64,000 bases of DNA from Moringa oleifera (GCA_021397835.1 JAJFZO010000087.1:682001-746000), one strand, 5' to 3'; shown: positions 36,360 to 47,790, counted from the first letter of the stretch. Notes: generated by a model from the letters alone, not told the origin. Numbers and translations are program-made.

Positions 36360-36690
36360 CTTTTTAATTAAAATTTTATAATTTATTTGGATTAATTTTG
36401 CATGTGAATTTTTAATTTCATCAAAAATAACCTCTAGTTTTATTTTTTAAAAAAACTATTCAAATTAAAAGTATTCTAAAATAAATTTTGACTTTAAATT
36501 TTTTATTAATATAAATAAATATTTATACTTTATATCATAAAAATATGAAAAAAACTTCAAATATTTTAAAAATATTTAATGCACTTTGGCAGTGTAATTT
36601 TTTAAAAAATATCTAAAATTAGTCAAACAAATAATTATTTTTAATAGTTTTATAATACACTAAATTTTAAAAATAAATTTTAAAAAATGT
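36360..36690 (+). repeat. Partial family A AT-rich repeat
   Basis: The block AATTTTGACTTTAAATTTTT, followed by an ATCATAAAAATATG block, matches the core of copies 4097-4625 and 46353-46894. Terminal arms were not recognised. The surrounding spacer 35166-38700 holds no recognised gene, and the open frames at 37.6-38.0 kb have no family resemblance. Confidence 0.45.
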
Positions 36691-38708
36691 AAGATCGATA
36701 TGAAAACTTTGACTCATGCATAACGAATCTAATTACCAGCTCACTTCCCAATTTCAAATATACAAGGCCAAATGGGATAACAAATAGTTGAGGTGGATCC
36801 AAGGCATGTTACAAGCTCTTCTTAGGTATCGATGACATACATATAATCAATAAGAAACTCCCTTATATTTCCACGATGACTTTATTTTTTATTTTTCCCC
36901 TCTTAGGACCATAAGAAGTTCTTTGATCCACTTGTATTGACGAAGTTGGCATTTGCAATTAGAAAGCTATATTATTAGAAAACTAATTAGCCATTATAGT
37001 ATAATCTTCCGTTTAATATAAAACAAAGTTCGAGTTCGTTGGGTTTTATAATTAATATCATTTACTTACAAGTTAAATAATCAAATAATTATGATTTTTT
37101 ATTAATTTAAATTATGTTGAGTTTTTAGATAAATCATGAAGTATAATAATTAATCTAATAAAATTATATATTTTTTATTTTTATATTTTACATTATTATA
37201 CATTATAAATTATAAATTTATTTTTTATATATTTTATAAAAAAAAATTCAATACAAACTAATATTAACCAAAAAAAATTATCCACAATTAAAACCTGCAT
37301 TATTACATAACTAGGCATATATATCCAAAAATTTTCACAAAATTGGGTATCAAGATTTAAATAAAAGAGGCAAACTTTTATTAATTGTTCCTGCCAGATG
37401 GGTAATCATCACTATAAAAATATGTAAATATATACACACACTTGTATATATATAATTATGTGGTTCGAAGCCGGATTTGTGTCATGAACCTTTTCCCAAC
37501 CTTGAAGATAGGCTAAATTAAATCGAGCTTATCAATTTGATTATAATAAAATATCGTCCAACATTACTCGGGATTTCTTAGATTAACAACTTTGGCATTA
37601 TATTATTGCCCTTAATGGCTTAGATTCTCTTTTGAATTTATATATTAACAATGAAAAAGAAAAATATAAAAAAGAAAAAGTTGGCATGTTCCAGCGTGTA
37701 ATACAACCTAAGCTCGTTGGCAATCCGTGTGAATTAATTAAATCAATAACGCGCATTAAATTGGATATAAAACTAATTAATTGCGGTGAAAACTTGGGTT
37801 TGAGTTGGAGAGACAGAGAGCTGGTTGTGCTCGTGAAATCCACAAGTGCCCACGTTCTATGATTAGGTTGGTGCGAAGAAAAAACAATGGAAAACTTAAG
37901 AGCAACATGGCTTGGGGCACTTGTGCTTTGTCCATACCTTGTGTAATAACATATGCTGAAACAGCGCAACCTAGTCTCATCAGCCGACAGGCCGGTGTGT
38001 TAGCTTTCTGCTCGAAATTAATCATTCTAGCCCTCGGTGGGTAATTATAAGATAAAACATGAAAATTTTGTCAAGATATAATCTCACAGTCATGATTATT
38101 GGCCAGTGTGATTAATATTTTTGAGGTTACTTAATTCAAGAAAAATTAATTTATGAGACTAGACCTTTTTCACGGTTATAAATTTAATGGTGGACAATTT
38201 CGTATCGAATTATATGTAAATCCAAAAAATCAGTAATATTTTTTACCCACAGTTAGATTGAGATTGTTGAAATCTGAGCTCTAATATCATTTTTTTTATA
38301 TAGTTTTAATTTTTTTAATCTTAAAGGTCAAATTGAGAAAAAAATTTGTTCACATCATTTATCTTTTTTTTCTGACATATTATATTAATGTAAAAACTTA
38401 AAAAATAAATTACTAAAATCCTAACAATTTATTTGATTAAATAAATCCAAGGAAGTAAATGTTTGGACCAAGGAAAAGATAACTAACGGCAAGTCATGAC
38501 AGTGGCAGCGGAGATTAAGAAGAGGAGGTTGCAGAGGAGGAAGAGAACCAGCGTGGCAAACCCACGTGGTGTCTCCTCTCCATGAGAAAAGGAGCATTTT
38601 AAAAAAAAACCTAATCCGCCTTGAACGACCTCGGCTTGCGAACCCTAAGCTACTCAGCAGTAAGCCTCCCCACATGCTTAACGCATAAACAACTAACCAT
38701 TAACTAAT

Positions 38709-38711
<3 letters not shown>

Positions 38712-38754
<43 letters not shown>
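38712..38754. repeat. (TC)n microsatellite in the DUF241 promoter
   Basis: A near-perfect TC run of about 43 bases lies 55-97 bases upstream of a TATA box for the DUF241 gene. Confidence 0.95.
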
Positions 38755-38759
<5 letters not shown>

Positions 38760-38807
38760 ACCCACTCGTGCGTTCTCTCAGCTTGCCTTCTCTTTTACCC
38801 ATGTGGA

Positions 38808-38816
38808 TATATATAG
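38808..38816 (+). promoter_or_regulatory. Probable TATA box (TATATATAG) of the DUF241 gene
   Basis: The motif lies 28 bases before the Met at 38844 and 109 bases before the Met at 38925. With transcription expected to start about 30 bases downstream, near 38840, the first Met would be almost at the cap. This supports the second Met as the start. Confidence 0.6.
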
Positions 38817-38924
38817 GCTCGTCGTTCTTCTTCCTTTCGTATCATGAACAAGAAAGAGAAGAAGCATCAGTTGAGTTGTAACATTTCTGTTTCCGGTTCT
38901 CGATCGTCTCTTTTGTTTCCTAGA

Positions 38925-39839
38925 ATGGTTGGAGTTTTCCGTAGATCAGTTTCTTTTCCGAACAAGATCAATACCAGCCGTTCGGCAAAGCCTCCGATCT
39001 CTCATCACATCAGATCCATCAGTCTTCCCTGCAGATCAAATGGTTTGGTTTCTAATCTCAAACACCAAATCACTGAGCTGAAGTCGTGGTCATCGTCCTC
39101 CATGGCCGACGGCCGCACCTCGGCCTGGCTCTGCGAAGGGCTTGGTCGTTTGAAGGATGTACATGACTCCCTCGACGACGTTTTGCAGCTTCCGCAGACT
39201 CAAGAGTCGTTGAGAAACGGCCAGCAATGGATCGAGAAGCTTCTGGAAGATTTCCTACGCTTCGTCGACGTGTACGGAATCTTCCAAACGTCAGTGATGG
39301 TTCTTAAGGAAGAGCAGTTGGCCGCTCAGGTGGCTGTGAGGAGGAGAGACGACGCGAGGATAGCTTCTCATTTGAAAGCTCGAAAGAAGATAGCCCGAGA
39401 GACGGCGAAGCTCGTTACCTCAATACGATGCATCAGGAAACAGTACCCCATCGTTGCCGGATCCTTGGTTACCTCCATCGGCGACGTAGAGCTTGCAGCT
39501 GTTATCGGAGACGTCATAGAAGCAACAGTTTCCGTCTCCGTCGCCCTCTTCAACGGAATATACGCATCGTTTGCGTCGAGAACCCCGTCGTGGATGGGAC
39601 TGAAGCTGGCCAAGAAGCCTAATAAAGTTAAAGTCGACGAGAGCATCGAAGAGCTCAAGCTTGTCGGAGCAGAGAGCTTGTTTGGCCTGAGGAAGAAGAG
39701 AGACGACGAGGTGAGGGCTCTGCTGAGGAGAATGCAGGAGATGGAGGGTTGTATTGCCGCCATTGAAACCAGCAGCCAGAGAGTGTTCAGGGGTCTGATC
39801 AACACCAGGGTTTCTCTGCTCAACGCTTTCACGAATTAA
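38925..39839 (+). CDS. DUF241 family protein (single exon), function unknown
   Basis: The intronless frame gives 304 residues from the Met at 38925, which begins MVGVFRRSVSFPNK, the usual start of DUF241 proteins. An in-frame Met 27 codons earlier (38844) is less likely because of the TATA box position. Conserved blocks are PPISHHIRSISLPCRS, AWLCEGLGRLKDVHDSLDDV, and QQWIEKLLEDFLRFVDVYG. The C-terminal half is helical, with a last segment RALLRRMQEMEGCIAAIE before VFRGLINTRVSLLNAFTN. DUF241 is a large plant family with little functional information; cytosolic location is likely as no signal or membrane segment is seen. It may be expressed in roots or under stress, but nothing here shows that. 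Confidence 0.9.
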   Translation: MVGVFRRSVSFPNKINTSRSAKPPISHHIRSISLPCRSNGLVSNLKHQITELKSWSSSSMADGRTSAWLCEGLGRLKDVHDSLDDVLQLPQTQESLRNGQQWIEKLLEDFLRFVDVYGIFQTSVMVLKEEQLAAQVAVRRRDDARIASHLKARKKIARETAKLVTSIRCIRKQYPIVAGSLVTSIGDVELAAVIGDVIEATVSVSVALFNGIYASFASRTPSWMGLKLAKKPNKVKVDESIEELKLVGAESLFGLRKKRDDEVRALLRRMQEMEGCIAAIETSSQRVFRGLINTRVSLLNAFTN

Positions 39840-40329
39840 ACGCAGAGAAAAACAAGAAACCAAATAGAAAAATGTAATCTAGTCTTTGTCTTTTTTGGTG
39901 GCTCTTCTCTCCTTTCTGTTATGTCCGATTAGAAAGAAATGAAACCCTAGCGTCCTAATTATGTGAATGAACAGAGAGATTGGATTTTGTACAGTCGAGA
40001 TTATTCATTAACCTGTAAATCAAACAATGAGAAATTAATTTCATTATTAATAATTTCTATTTCTCTTTAATTACTGTGTTATTACAGCAATAATTTTAAA
40101 AGAATCTGGAGGTGCCCTTCGATGGAGTTCATGTTGTTTTCATGTGACTGATCTGGACGAAACCGTTAGACCGGGATGGGGACAAAGATATAATGCTGTA
40201 AGAATTAGACACCGTGTGATTATGCTATTATGAAGCCATTGCAAGCTTAATCAGTAGTGTAAATATGAAAAAAAAAAAAAAAAAAGAGTTCTGAATCAGA
40301 TTTGTTTTTTCTAAAAAAAAATAAACTTT

Positions 40330-40740
40330 TATCTATGGATTGAATCAATTATATATCTAATTTTTAAATTTAATATAAATTAGATATTGATTTAAATGGC
40401 ATTAAAAAGTAATGATATTTTTATTATTAAAATGCTTAAAATAATTTAAATAAATTTTACATTTTATTTAGAGTTTTTTTTAATTTGAAAATATTTTGAC
40501 TCGTGAGATTTTTTTAATAAAATTTTTAATTTTTTAATTTTATAAAATTCAAAAAAAAATTCAATACTTAATTGAGTTAAAAATTTTAAAATTTTTTATG
40601 ATAGTAGCTTGCTTTTTTGTATACTTATGAATCCTTCATTAAAATTTCTTTGTATAAGATCATCAATTTGAATATTCTCAAATTTTAAATTTTGTGATAA
40701 GATATAAATTAAACTAAATTAAAACATCTAATATATCCAT
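40330..40740 (-). repeat. Family A AT-rich repeat, reverse orientation
   Basis: Read on the minus strand it shows CTACTATCATAAAAAATTTT, and then the block AAATAAAATGTAAAATTTAT and AATAATAAAAATATC, in the order seen in the plus-strand copies. Boundaries are approximate. Confidence 0.5.
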
Positions 40741-42490
40741 TTAATTTTTGAAACGTAAAATAAAAAACAGATATATAAAATAAAGTTTTTTTTTTGTTTT
40801 TCCTATTTAATTATCATTGACTCAGGAAATTACATTATTGTCACTGTTTCTCAACTATATAGAATTAAATTTTTTTCTTGTAACAAGTATAGATAAGCAG
40901 CAAAGAAAATTCATAAATATATGAATACAACATAGCTGAGTAACCCTAATTATAAAATTGCCAAAGAAGATCATAAAGATCAACTGAATCATATATTAAT
41001 GAGAAAAGCCAGAGACCAAGAAGAGGTCATGAATCGTTAGTTTCCAATTAATTGGGGCAGACAGGCACATGGGTTGCTCGACAAAATCGATTTCTATGAA
41101 CCGATTTGGTTAATATAAATCGTTATATAGCTGGAAAAGACAAATGTAAAGAAACATATCATTCATTCGTGATGAGCACTGTCTTAAAGAATATTGCAAA
41201 GTTTTGATAAAAGTTTAATTTCTCCTTATCCATGCTGAGTTTTTTTAAAATAAAATAAAATAATTTTTGTTATCCTTTATAATAATAATATAAAAAATAA
41301 AAATAAAAATATTAATTTTATGTAAGTTAATCCAAAAAAAAAACTCAACGGCTAAATGATTAAAGAGCTCTAAAACCATGCAATAATTGAAGCCTGACCA
41401 ATAAAGGGGCTTGTCCCATTTAGTCGGTGGATTATGCTTTCGCAATTAGTTTTTATTTCTATAGGTCTGTCTCATTTCCTAGTCATATAGTACTTTTAGT
41501 TTATTATTGTGGTATTATTTTAAATTAAATTAAATTAAATTATAAATATTATTTATTTATAATTTTAAAAATAAATTTTAAACAATGTGAGCTCTCAAAG
41601 TTTAACAATATTTTTATCACGATTATCCCACCAGTTTAAATTCAAAACTTATGATAAATTAACATATTTATGAATATATAAACTATTTGTAAATTAATAA
41701 AATAAGTTCTAAACAATGTAAGATCTAAAAATCAAACCATATATCATAGACTGAGTAATACATTTTATTCCTAGATCTATCCAAAATTGCATTATGTTGC
41801 TTCAATTTTATTATTATTTTTTTTTTAGATTGCATTATGTGAACCCAATTGTCTGATGTGAATCATGAACCTCGAGAGAGCGGCTTTTGGGCTCGATGGC
41901 GGCCTCATGAATAAGTGCTAAAAGCACCACCTATGCTAGTCTACTCTACTAGCAATCTTTTCTTTTATAAAAAAAAAAAAGTAATAAGAATTCCATTTTT
42001 TCATTAATTTAATGTTAATTTTATTAGAAATAAAATAATATTTTTAAATTTATAATTTTAATATAAAATAATAAATAAATTAAAAGGTTTATCATTCATT
42101 TAATTAAACTACTATTCATTATTATTTAAAAAAACTGTCAATATGGATCAGATTAACAAAAAAAATTATTCATTTAACAGCGAAGTTCACTTCTTTTTTT
42201 TTTTTTAGTTCATTAGAATAGATTGCAGACAAGATTTCTAAGCTCAGGCAATTGTGGCATGTGCTTTTTGATCCTTTTCCAGTCTTTAAAGCCATGAAAA
42301 TATGGTCACCCATGCAGGAAGAAAGAGGATGTTTCTTTTGGTGTAAAACCCAAAATTTAAAGCCAAAAGTGAAGCTTTGAAAGAAACCTTTAGCTTTTTA
42401 TGCAAAGTTCATAAAAGTAAAGTTTTAACTTTTGAGCTAAACTCTCACGGTATTCAAGTGGCTAATTGAAATCATAGAAAATAATTGTCC

Positions 42491-42720
42491 TTTGCCCAAT
42501 GCCCATCTCCACTTCTGCCCCAAATTAAACAACTTTTACTCATTTTACAGTCCTTTTGCCCAATGCCCATCTCCATTTTTGCCCCAAATTAAACAAGTTT
42601 TGCTGTTTTATGGTCCTTTTGCCCGATGCCTATCTCCATTTTTGCCCCCAGTTGACAACTTTTATTCGTTTTATGGTCTTTGCCCGATGCCCATCTCCAC
42701 TTTTATCCCAAATTAAAATT
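42491..42720. repeat. Tandem repeat, four units of 61-64 bp
   Basis: Units start at 42491, 42555, 42618 and 42679. Each begins TTTGCCCRATGCC, continues TATCTCCA or CATCTCCA, TTTTTGCCCC and AAATTAAACAA, and ends with a TTTTAC/TTTTATGG-type block. Unit 3 has a CAGTTGAC variant in place of AAATTAAAC. An open frame crosses the array by chance because the period is near a multiple of three. Confidence 0.9.
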
Positions 42721-43009
42721 GAACTTCCCAAATGGCTAATGAGTCCACTCCGACTAGCATAAGCAATAATATTGCTCATTCTAATTGGAGTTGATGGAGT
42801 TTGAATGTAATAGATGTGAAGCGAAAGACTTGAGGAATGTGTGCAGAAAAAATTCAATGTTTTAAGTCAACAAAATTACGTTTAAATAATGTCAAATATA
42901 ACTAAAAATTCTCAACATTTTTTTAAGTTTAATTTTAACTTTATTATTTAATTTTTAATTATATATTTAAAATTTAAATTTAAATAATTCTTAAATAGTT
43001 ACAAATAAT

Positions 43010-43400
43010 TAATTACATTTTTGTTAATAAAATATTTTAAGTGTGATCTAAATAAAATTTTGTACTCAATTTCAATTTTATTACTTAAATTTGAAAAATT
43101 TATGATTAATGAATTATTTTTTTAATTTTTAAAATTTTGATTATATAAATTTGAAAAAATAATTTTCAGCACTTAAAAAATTCTTAAATTTCTTGTGATG
43201 GTAGTTAATATATATATTTATATGTTCATATAAAATTTGAAATCAAAATTTATTATATAAAATTTTTAATTTTAGTATCTCCATTTTTAAATGTTTTTAA
43301 CGAAATCCATATTGACTCAAATTAAAAATTTAAATACAAAATTAAAAAATTAAAATATTTAAATTTAAATTAAATTTCATAAAAATTTTAATTTATATTT
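43010..43400 (-). repeat. Family A AT-rich repeat, reverse orientation
   Basis: On the minus strand it reads AATAAATTTTGATTTCAAAT, then AACTACCATCACAAGAAATT, then AATTTTTTAAGTGCTGAAAA. These are the three core blocks of the family in the correct order. It lies just left of a family B copy. Confidence 0.5.
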
Positions 43401-43494
43401 GTATTTTAAATAATTGTTAATAAAAACAAAATATATGAATCTTTTTTTTTTTTTGAGATAATAGTTTCTTGTAACGAGAGTGTTATACCTTACA

Positions 43495-43524
43495 TTGAAG
43501 GATATGTCTCGAAATATCCTTCAA
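43495..43524. repeat. Perfect 11 bp inverted repeat with 8 bp loop
   Basis: TTGAAGGATAT at 43495-43505 is matched by ATATCCTTCAA at 43514-43524. It lies in a short non-AT-rich patch between repeats. No flanking T-run or gene gives it a terminator-like role. Confidence 0.85.
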
Positions 43525-43659
43525 TTCTTGAATGATGAAATAAAATATTTAAATGAGATTAATTTAATTATATGTTTTAAAAGATTTTAATTTGGGATAC
43601 ATTTGAACACATGACTGTGCATGATTAAATTAATTAAATATATTTTGCTTATCATCTCA

Positions 43660-44080
43660 AATTAAGATTTATAAAAAATTATATTTATTTAAAATTTATA
43701 TTTTTATTAATTTATCAATATAATATTTTTGTTAATATTAATGATTTTATGCACGTAAGTAATGTGTATGAAACTTTTATTTATATAACTATTATAATAC
43801 ATTTTTAAAACATTATCAAAATAAATAAATTTTGTTTATTAAATTTAATAAATTATAAAAATAAATATTTTAAAAAATAAAATAAATATTTTATTTATAT
43901 TAATAATTTTTAAAAAATATTATAATAACTATGTAAATAAAAATTATATACATCATGTATGTGTAAAACTATTAATATGAATAAAAATTATAAATAAAAA
44001 TCTGATAAATTAATAAGAATATAACGTTTTTAATAAATTATAATTTAAAATTATAAAAAATATAATTTTTATAATATTAA
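43660..44080. repeat. AT-rich foldback repeat, family B, copy 2
   Basis: The left arm contains TTTATTAATTTATCAATATA and TTAATGATTTTATGCACG. The right arm has ACATCATGTATGTGTAAAAC, TATTAATATGAATAAAAATT and CTGATAAATTAATAAGAATA, which is roughly the inverse of the left. The centre matches family B copy 1 at 33.9-34.4 kb. Confidence 0.55.
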
Positions 44081-45016
44081 TTATTTATATAATTTATAAT
44101 AATAACATAAAAAATATATTAAAAAAAATTAAAGAGCATGAGATGTCTCATCATGCTTGCAGTGCGCATTAGCCATTAAGCAAAGCAATTATGTCTTTCC
44201 TATCATTAGAGTATCAAACTTTCATAAAATGCTCCCCAAGTGAGACAAATTCCTATGCCAACTTATCAACTTTATGGTATAAATCATATCCACGCATGTG
44301 TGACCAACATCAGGAGCCTAATCCATGCATGTCCCGACCGCTAAAAAGATGTTTCCGTTGTTTTTTGCATTTTAACTTTTCACAAAAACTTAATTATATC
44401 AATATATAATTGCTTTATCATTTTATATCGTTTATAAAAAATCAGAAGATTATTGATGTTAAAATTTGTTAATAAAATTTTAATTTATAAAATTTATTTT
44501 TAATCATAATTGTATACTTTTATTTTGTTTAAATAATTAACTTCAATAAATTTTGCAAGTGGCAAAATATGTCAAAACTTGTACTGCATTTAATTGATAG
44601 GTGCATACGTGATTATCTCTCCATATATTGACCTACATTGATGTTGATATTCAAAGTTGTTTGACATAAATCTTATCTCATTGTGATTACGTAGTTTTAT
44701 TTATTTGAAAATTTAACTCAAAAAAATATTTTGTAAATTATAAATTATGTTATTATTTATGTTATATTTAGTTGACACGTATATATTGAATTTGAGACGA
44801 GTGAATTATAATAGGTGACTAATTAATAAATATATACAAAAAACTTTTACTTCATGAGATAGTTTTTAAAATTAAGAAGCTCAAAAACTGTTCAACAATT
44901 AATATAGAACTCTTGAGTCAAACAACTTACATCAAAATTTTTATTTTAATAAATTTAAATTAATAAAAATTTAATTATTATTTTATAAATTATGATCTCA
45001 TAAAAAATTTGTTAAT

Positions 45017-45041
45017 TATATATATATATATATATATATAT
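45017..45041. repeat. (TA)12 microsatellite
   Basis: A simple TA run sits at the left edge of the less AT-rich island at 45.05-45.33 kb. Confidence 0.95.
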
Positions 45042-45049
45042 CTTGCTGA

Positions 45050-45330
45050 GGTATTTAGTATGTAACATGCCTGCAAATATAAAGCAAGGAGGAGAGTTTA
45101 TTCAGTGGCCCCATATTCTCTGGGGGCACTAGGGAAAGAGAGTAAGTCTCTTTTCCTAGGAACAAGCCCTGTAGCTTTAAAGATGAAAATGAGGACCATG
45201 TCCTCCTGCTCCCAAAAGCAGAGGAACCTATAAAGAGACAGGTCCCCCTTAATAAGTTGGAGTTCCACCACTTACTCCTTTTCAGGCAGCCCATTAGATT
45301 CAAATCCCTATCATGCACAAACCAACATTC
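45050..45330. other. Isolated GC-richer island with a short hairpin, unassigned
   Basis: This ~280-base patch has near-balanced base composition inside a very AT-rich desert. It holds a 13-base stem, CTAGGGAAAGAGA at 45129-45141 pairing with TCTCTTTTCCTAG at 45147-45159, with one mismatch and a 5-base loop. An 87-codon frame on the minus strand has no family resemblance. It could be a remnant of a gene, a transposon or a non-coding transcript. Confidence 0.35.
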
Positions 45331-45914
45331 TCTTTGCTTTTTTCTCTCAAACTTTTCCTAGAAAATAAACGGGAAAATCCGATAGAAAATACCCTTTTGA
45401 ACGGTAAAATCTTTTTTAGCACATAGCAACAATTTGATAAGCTTTCTTTTGTTCTTTTGAGCTTTTTACTTTATTGGGACAGGGAGTCTTAGCATTATGA
45501 AGAATGAAACTCATCATTAAGTGTAAAGAAAGAGCTTTACTAATAATGATTCTTTGATGTTAATGTAATATTTGCTTTTCCCTAGTCAAAATCTCCATCA
45601 TATAAGTTGTTTTTTTAAAAATATTTTTATTTACCTTAATTAATGTGAGTTATATTATTTTTTTAAAAAAGTGAACACGTAATAATTTAATAAAAAAAAT
45701 TGTTATGATTTTATTTATTTTGTTATTATTATATATATTGATAAATTTAATTATAAAAAATTTCATTTAAAAATTAAAAAAGTAAATTTTTTATCTCATT
45801 AATATATATCTCGCTTAATAAATTTTGAATTTTTTTGTTGAATTAAACTGTATTAAAATTTTTAAAAATATTATATATAATATTTTAATAAAATTAATAA
45901 TTAAATTTTTTTAA

Positions 45915-46330
45915 AAACAAATATCATTTAAACTCTAAATTTTACCATTTCTCCTCAATCAAATTTTAACTTTCAAAACGTAACAAAGCAAATTCTAATT
46001 TATTAATTTTCTTCAAATTGGATCTTAACTATTATGAAAAATTAACGATTTCTTGACTGTTAAAATTATTAAAAATTACTCAAAATTTTACCCTTCATTT
46101 CAATTTTGTCTCTTAAATTTTAAATAAATTTAACTAATCAATTATTTTTATAAAATTTTTAAATATTTAATTATATGTTTTTTTAAAAAATATTTTCAAT
46201 ATTTTCAATATTAAATTTTTTTATGATGATAATTTGAATATTTTTTTATATTTATAAAAAATTATAAATCAAAATATATTGTAAAATATCTTTAATTGAA
46301 ATATATTTAATATTTAAAATAGTTAATACA
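45915..46330 (-). repeat. Family A AT-rich repeat, reverse orientation, next to copy 46353-46894
   Basis: The left end AATATCATTTAAACTCTAAA resembles the terminal arm. On the minus strand the core TATTTTGATTTATAATTTTT and TTATCATCATAAAAAAATTT follows. It abuts a plus-orientation copy, so the two form a large inverted pair. Confidence 0.5.
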
Positions 46331-46352
46331 GTTTAATTTAAATAAAATTAAA

Positions 46353-46894
46353 GGATAAATGTCATTTAAAACCTTAAATTTTATCATCTCTCTCCAATCA
46401 AACCTTTACTTTTAAAAAGTATCCAAACAAGCCTTAATATTTTAATTTTGTTAAAATTGAACCTCGTTGAAAAATTTAAATATTAAAAATACTCAAATTA
46501 GAGAGATTTTACAACGAATTTTGACTTATAATTTTTTATGGATGTAATAAAATATTTAAGCTATCATTATAAAAAAATTCAAAAATTTTTAAGTACTAAA
46601 AATATTTTTCTTAAAAAATATACCATCAAAAATTTAAAAAATTCATAAAAAATAGTGAATTAATTAAAAAAATTTTCAAATTTGAGGAATAACATTAAAA
46701 TAAAGTGTTAAATCTATTTGATAAGTTTTTAGTCATTTTTGACAAGGAAAAGCTTATTAATTTTTTATAATTATTTTGAGTCAGGTTTAATTTGGACAAA
46801 ATTAATAAATTAGGGTCCGTTTGGATACAGTTTGAAAGTCAATGTTTGATTAGAGAGAGAGCGTTAAACTCAATGTTTTAAATGATATTTACCC
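46353..46894 (+). repeat. AT-rich foldback repeat, family A, best-preserved copy with ~80 bp terminal inverted arms
   Basis: The left arm (46353-46436) begins GGATAAATGTCATTTAAAAC and ends near AGTATCCAAACAAGCCTT. The right arm (46813-46894) begins GGGTCCGTTTGGATACAG and ends TTTTAAATGATATTTACCC. Reverse-complementing one arm aligns it with the other over most of its length, including TTTGATTRGAGAGAGA. The ~375-base interior is AT-rich with no frame. This is a MITE-like foldback structure. Confidence 0.75.
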
Positions 46895-47574
46895 AAAATT
46901 AAAATATTAAAATTTATTTGAATATATTTTTAAAATAAAGATTTAATTGAAGAGAGTGAAACTTACGGTTTAAAATCATATTTATTTAATTTTTATTTTA
47001 TATTAATATTTTAAATTATTGTAATATATATTTTTAACTTTTTTAAGTAAGTGTAAAACTCAAATTATTAATTTCTTGAGCCAATTCTTTTCTATCATGA
47101 AACAATTAAAGGTATCCTTTTATTGAAGTAACTTGAGATTCCATAAATATGTCATAGATTCCGTAAAAAAAATGAAAAAGAAAAAATGAGTCCACTGTAT
47201 TTATTTAAATTAAATAAATTAAAACTATTTGTTTCCCTCAATTGCCAAATCTGCCTTTTTTATATTTTTCGAAAAATAAAATTCCGTTTTAACAATAATT
47301 TAAATCCAATTAACTGATGGAAGATTTAAAGTAATATAAGGATAAAATAGTGAGGTACAAAAGTGAATAGCGCAGAACATGAGGTGCAGTTTCGAACCGT
47401 AGATGTAAAATAGGATAAACTTAGGGCCTTTTTTGAAAAAACACGGAAAAGTATTAGATGGACGTTATATATAGATCCCGCCATCTCTCCTCTTCCTATC
47501 AAAATCTCCGTCAGCTATTCCCTGTGCTTCCTCTCTCTCTCTCTCTCTCTCTCTTTTGTTTCTGGTCTGTAATT

Positions 47575-47790
47575 ATGTGATGCAGCGTAAATGCGCAATC
47601 AAGGAAGAAAGGTAAACGGCGCTTCCTATTAATCTCCTTCATTATAACCGCTCCTCCATGGCTTAAAAGATACAGCTCAGTACTTCTCTCTAATTAATCT
47701 CTGTACTTCCTGTCGAAGCACGAATTCTTCTTTTTCTGGTCCTTCTCTGTAAGCCTTTGCGCTCTGAGAATTTTCAGATTTGAGGGTTCA
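47575..47790 (+). promoter_or_regulatory. Upstream ATGs and probable 5' UTR intron of the DUF630/632 gene
   Basis: The leader holds ATG-TGA at 47575, an 11-codon frame at 47580-47615, a 13-codon frame at 47591-47632 and ATG-GCT-TAA at 47656. A donor-like AAAG|GTAAAC at 47612 and an acceptor-like GGGTTCAG ending at 47790 suggest a leader intron just before the main ATG at 47809. A (CT)n tract at about 47532-47553 lies near the expected transcription start. Splicing is inferred. Confidence 0.45.

Larger units (their letters stand above)
39840..47500. other. Gene desert of AT-rich repeats
   Basis: No coding gene was recognised over about 7.7 kb. The content is AT-rich foldback repeats, a four-unit tandem repeat at 42.5 kb, a TA microsatellite and a less AT-rich island at 45.05-45.33 kb. 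The open frames here are short and have biased, non-protein-like composition. Confidence 0.6.

Noticed and set aside
39368..39863. Two long minus-strand frames over the DUF241 gene
   Set aside because: They are antisense shadows of a clearly conserved plus-strand coding sequence.
42492..42716. Plus-strand frame crossing the 63 bp tandem repeat
   Set aside because: The open frame arises because the repeat period is near a multiple of three and the unit lacks stops. There is no sign of a gene.
45055..45318. A microRNA precursor or protein gene in the 45 kb island
   Set aside because: No known plant microRNA sequence was recognised, the stem is only 13 bases, and the frame lacks family resemblance. 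It is kept only as an unassigned island.
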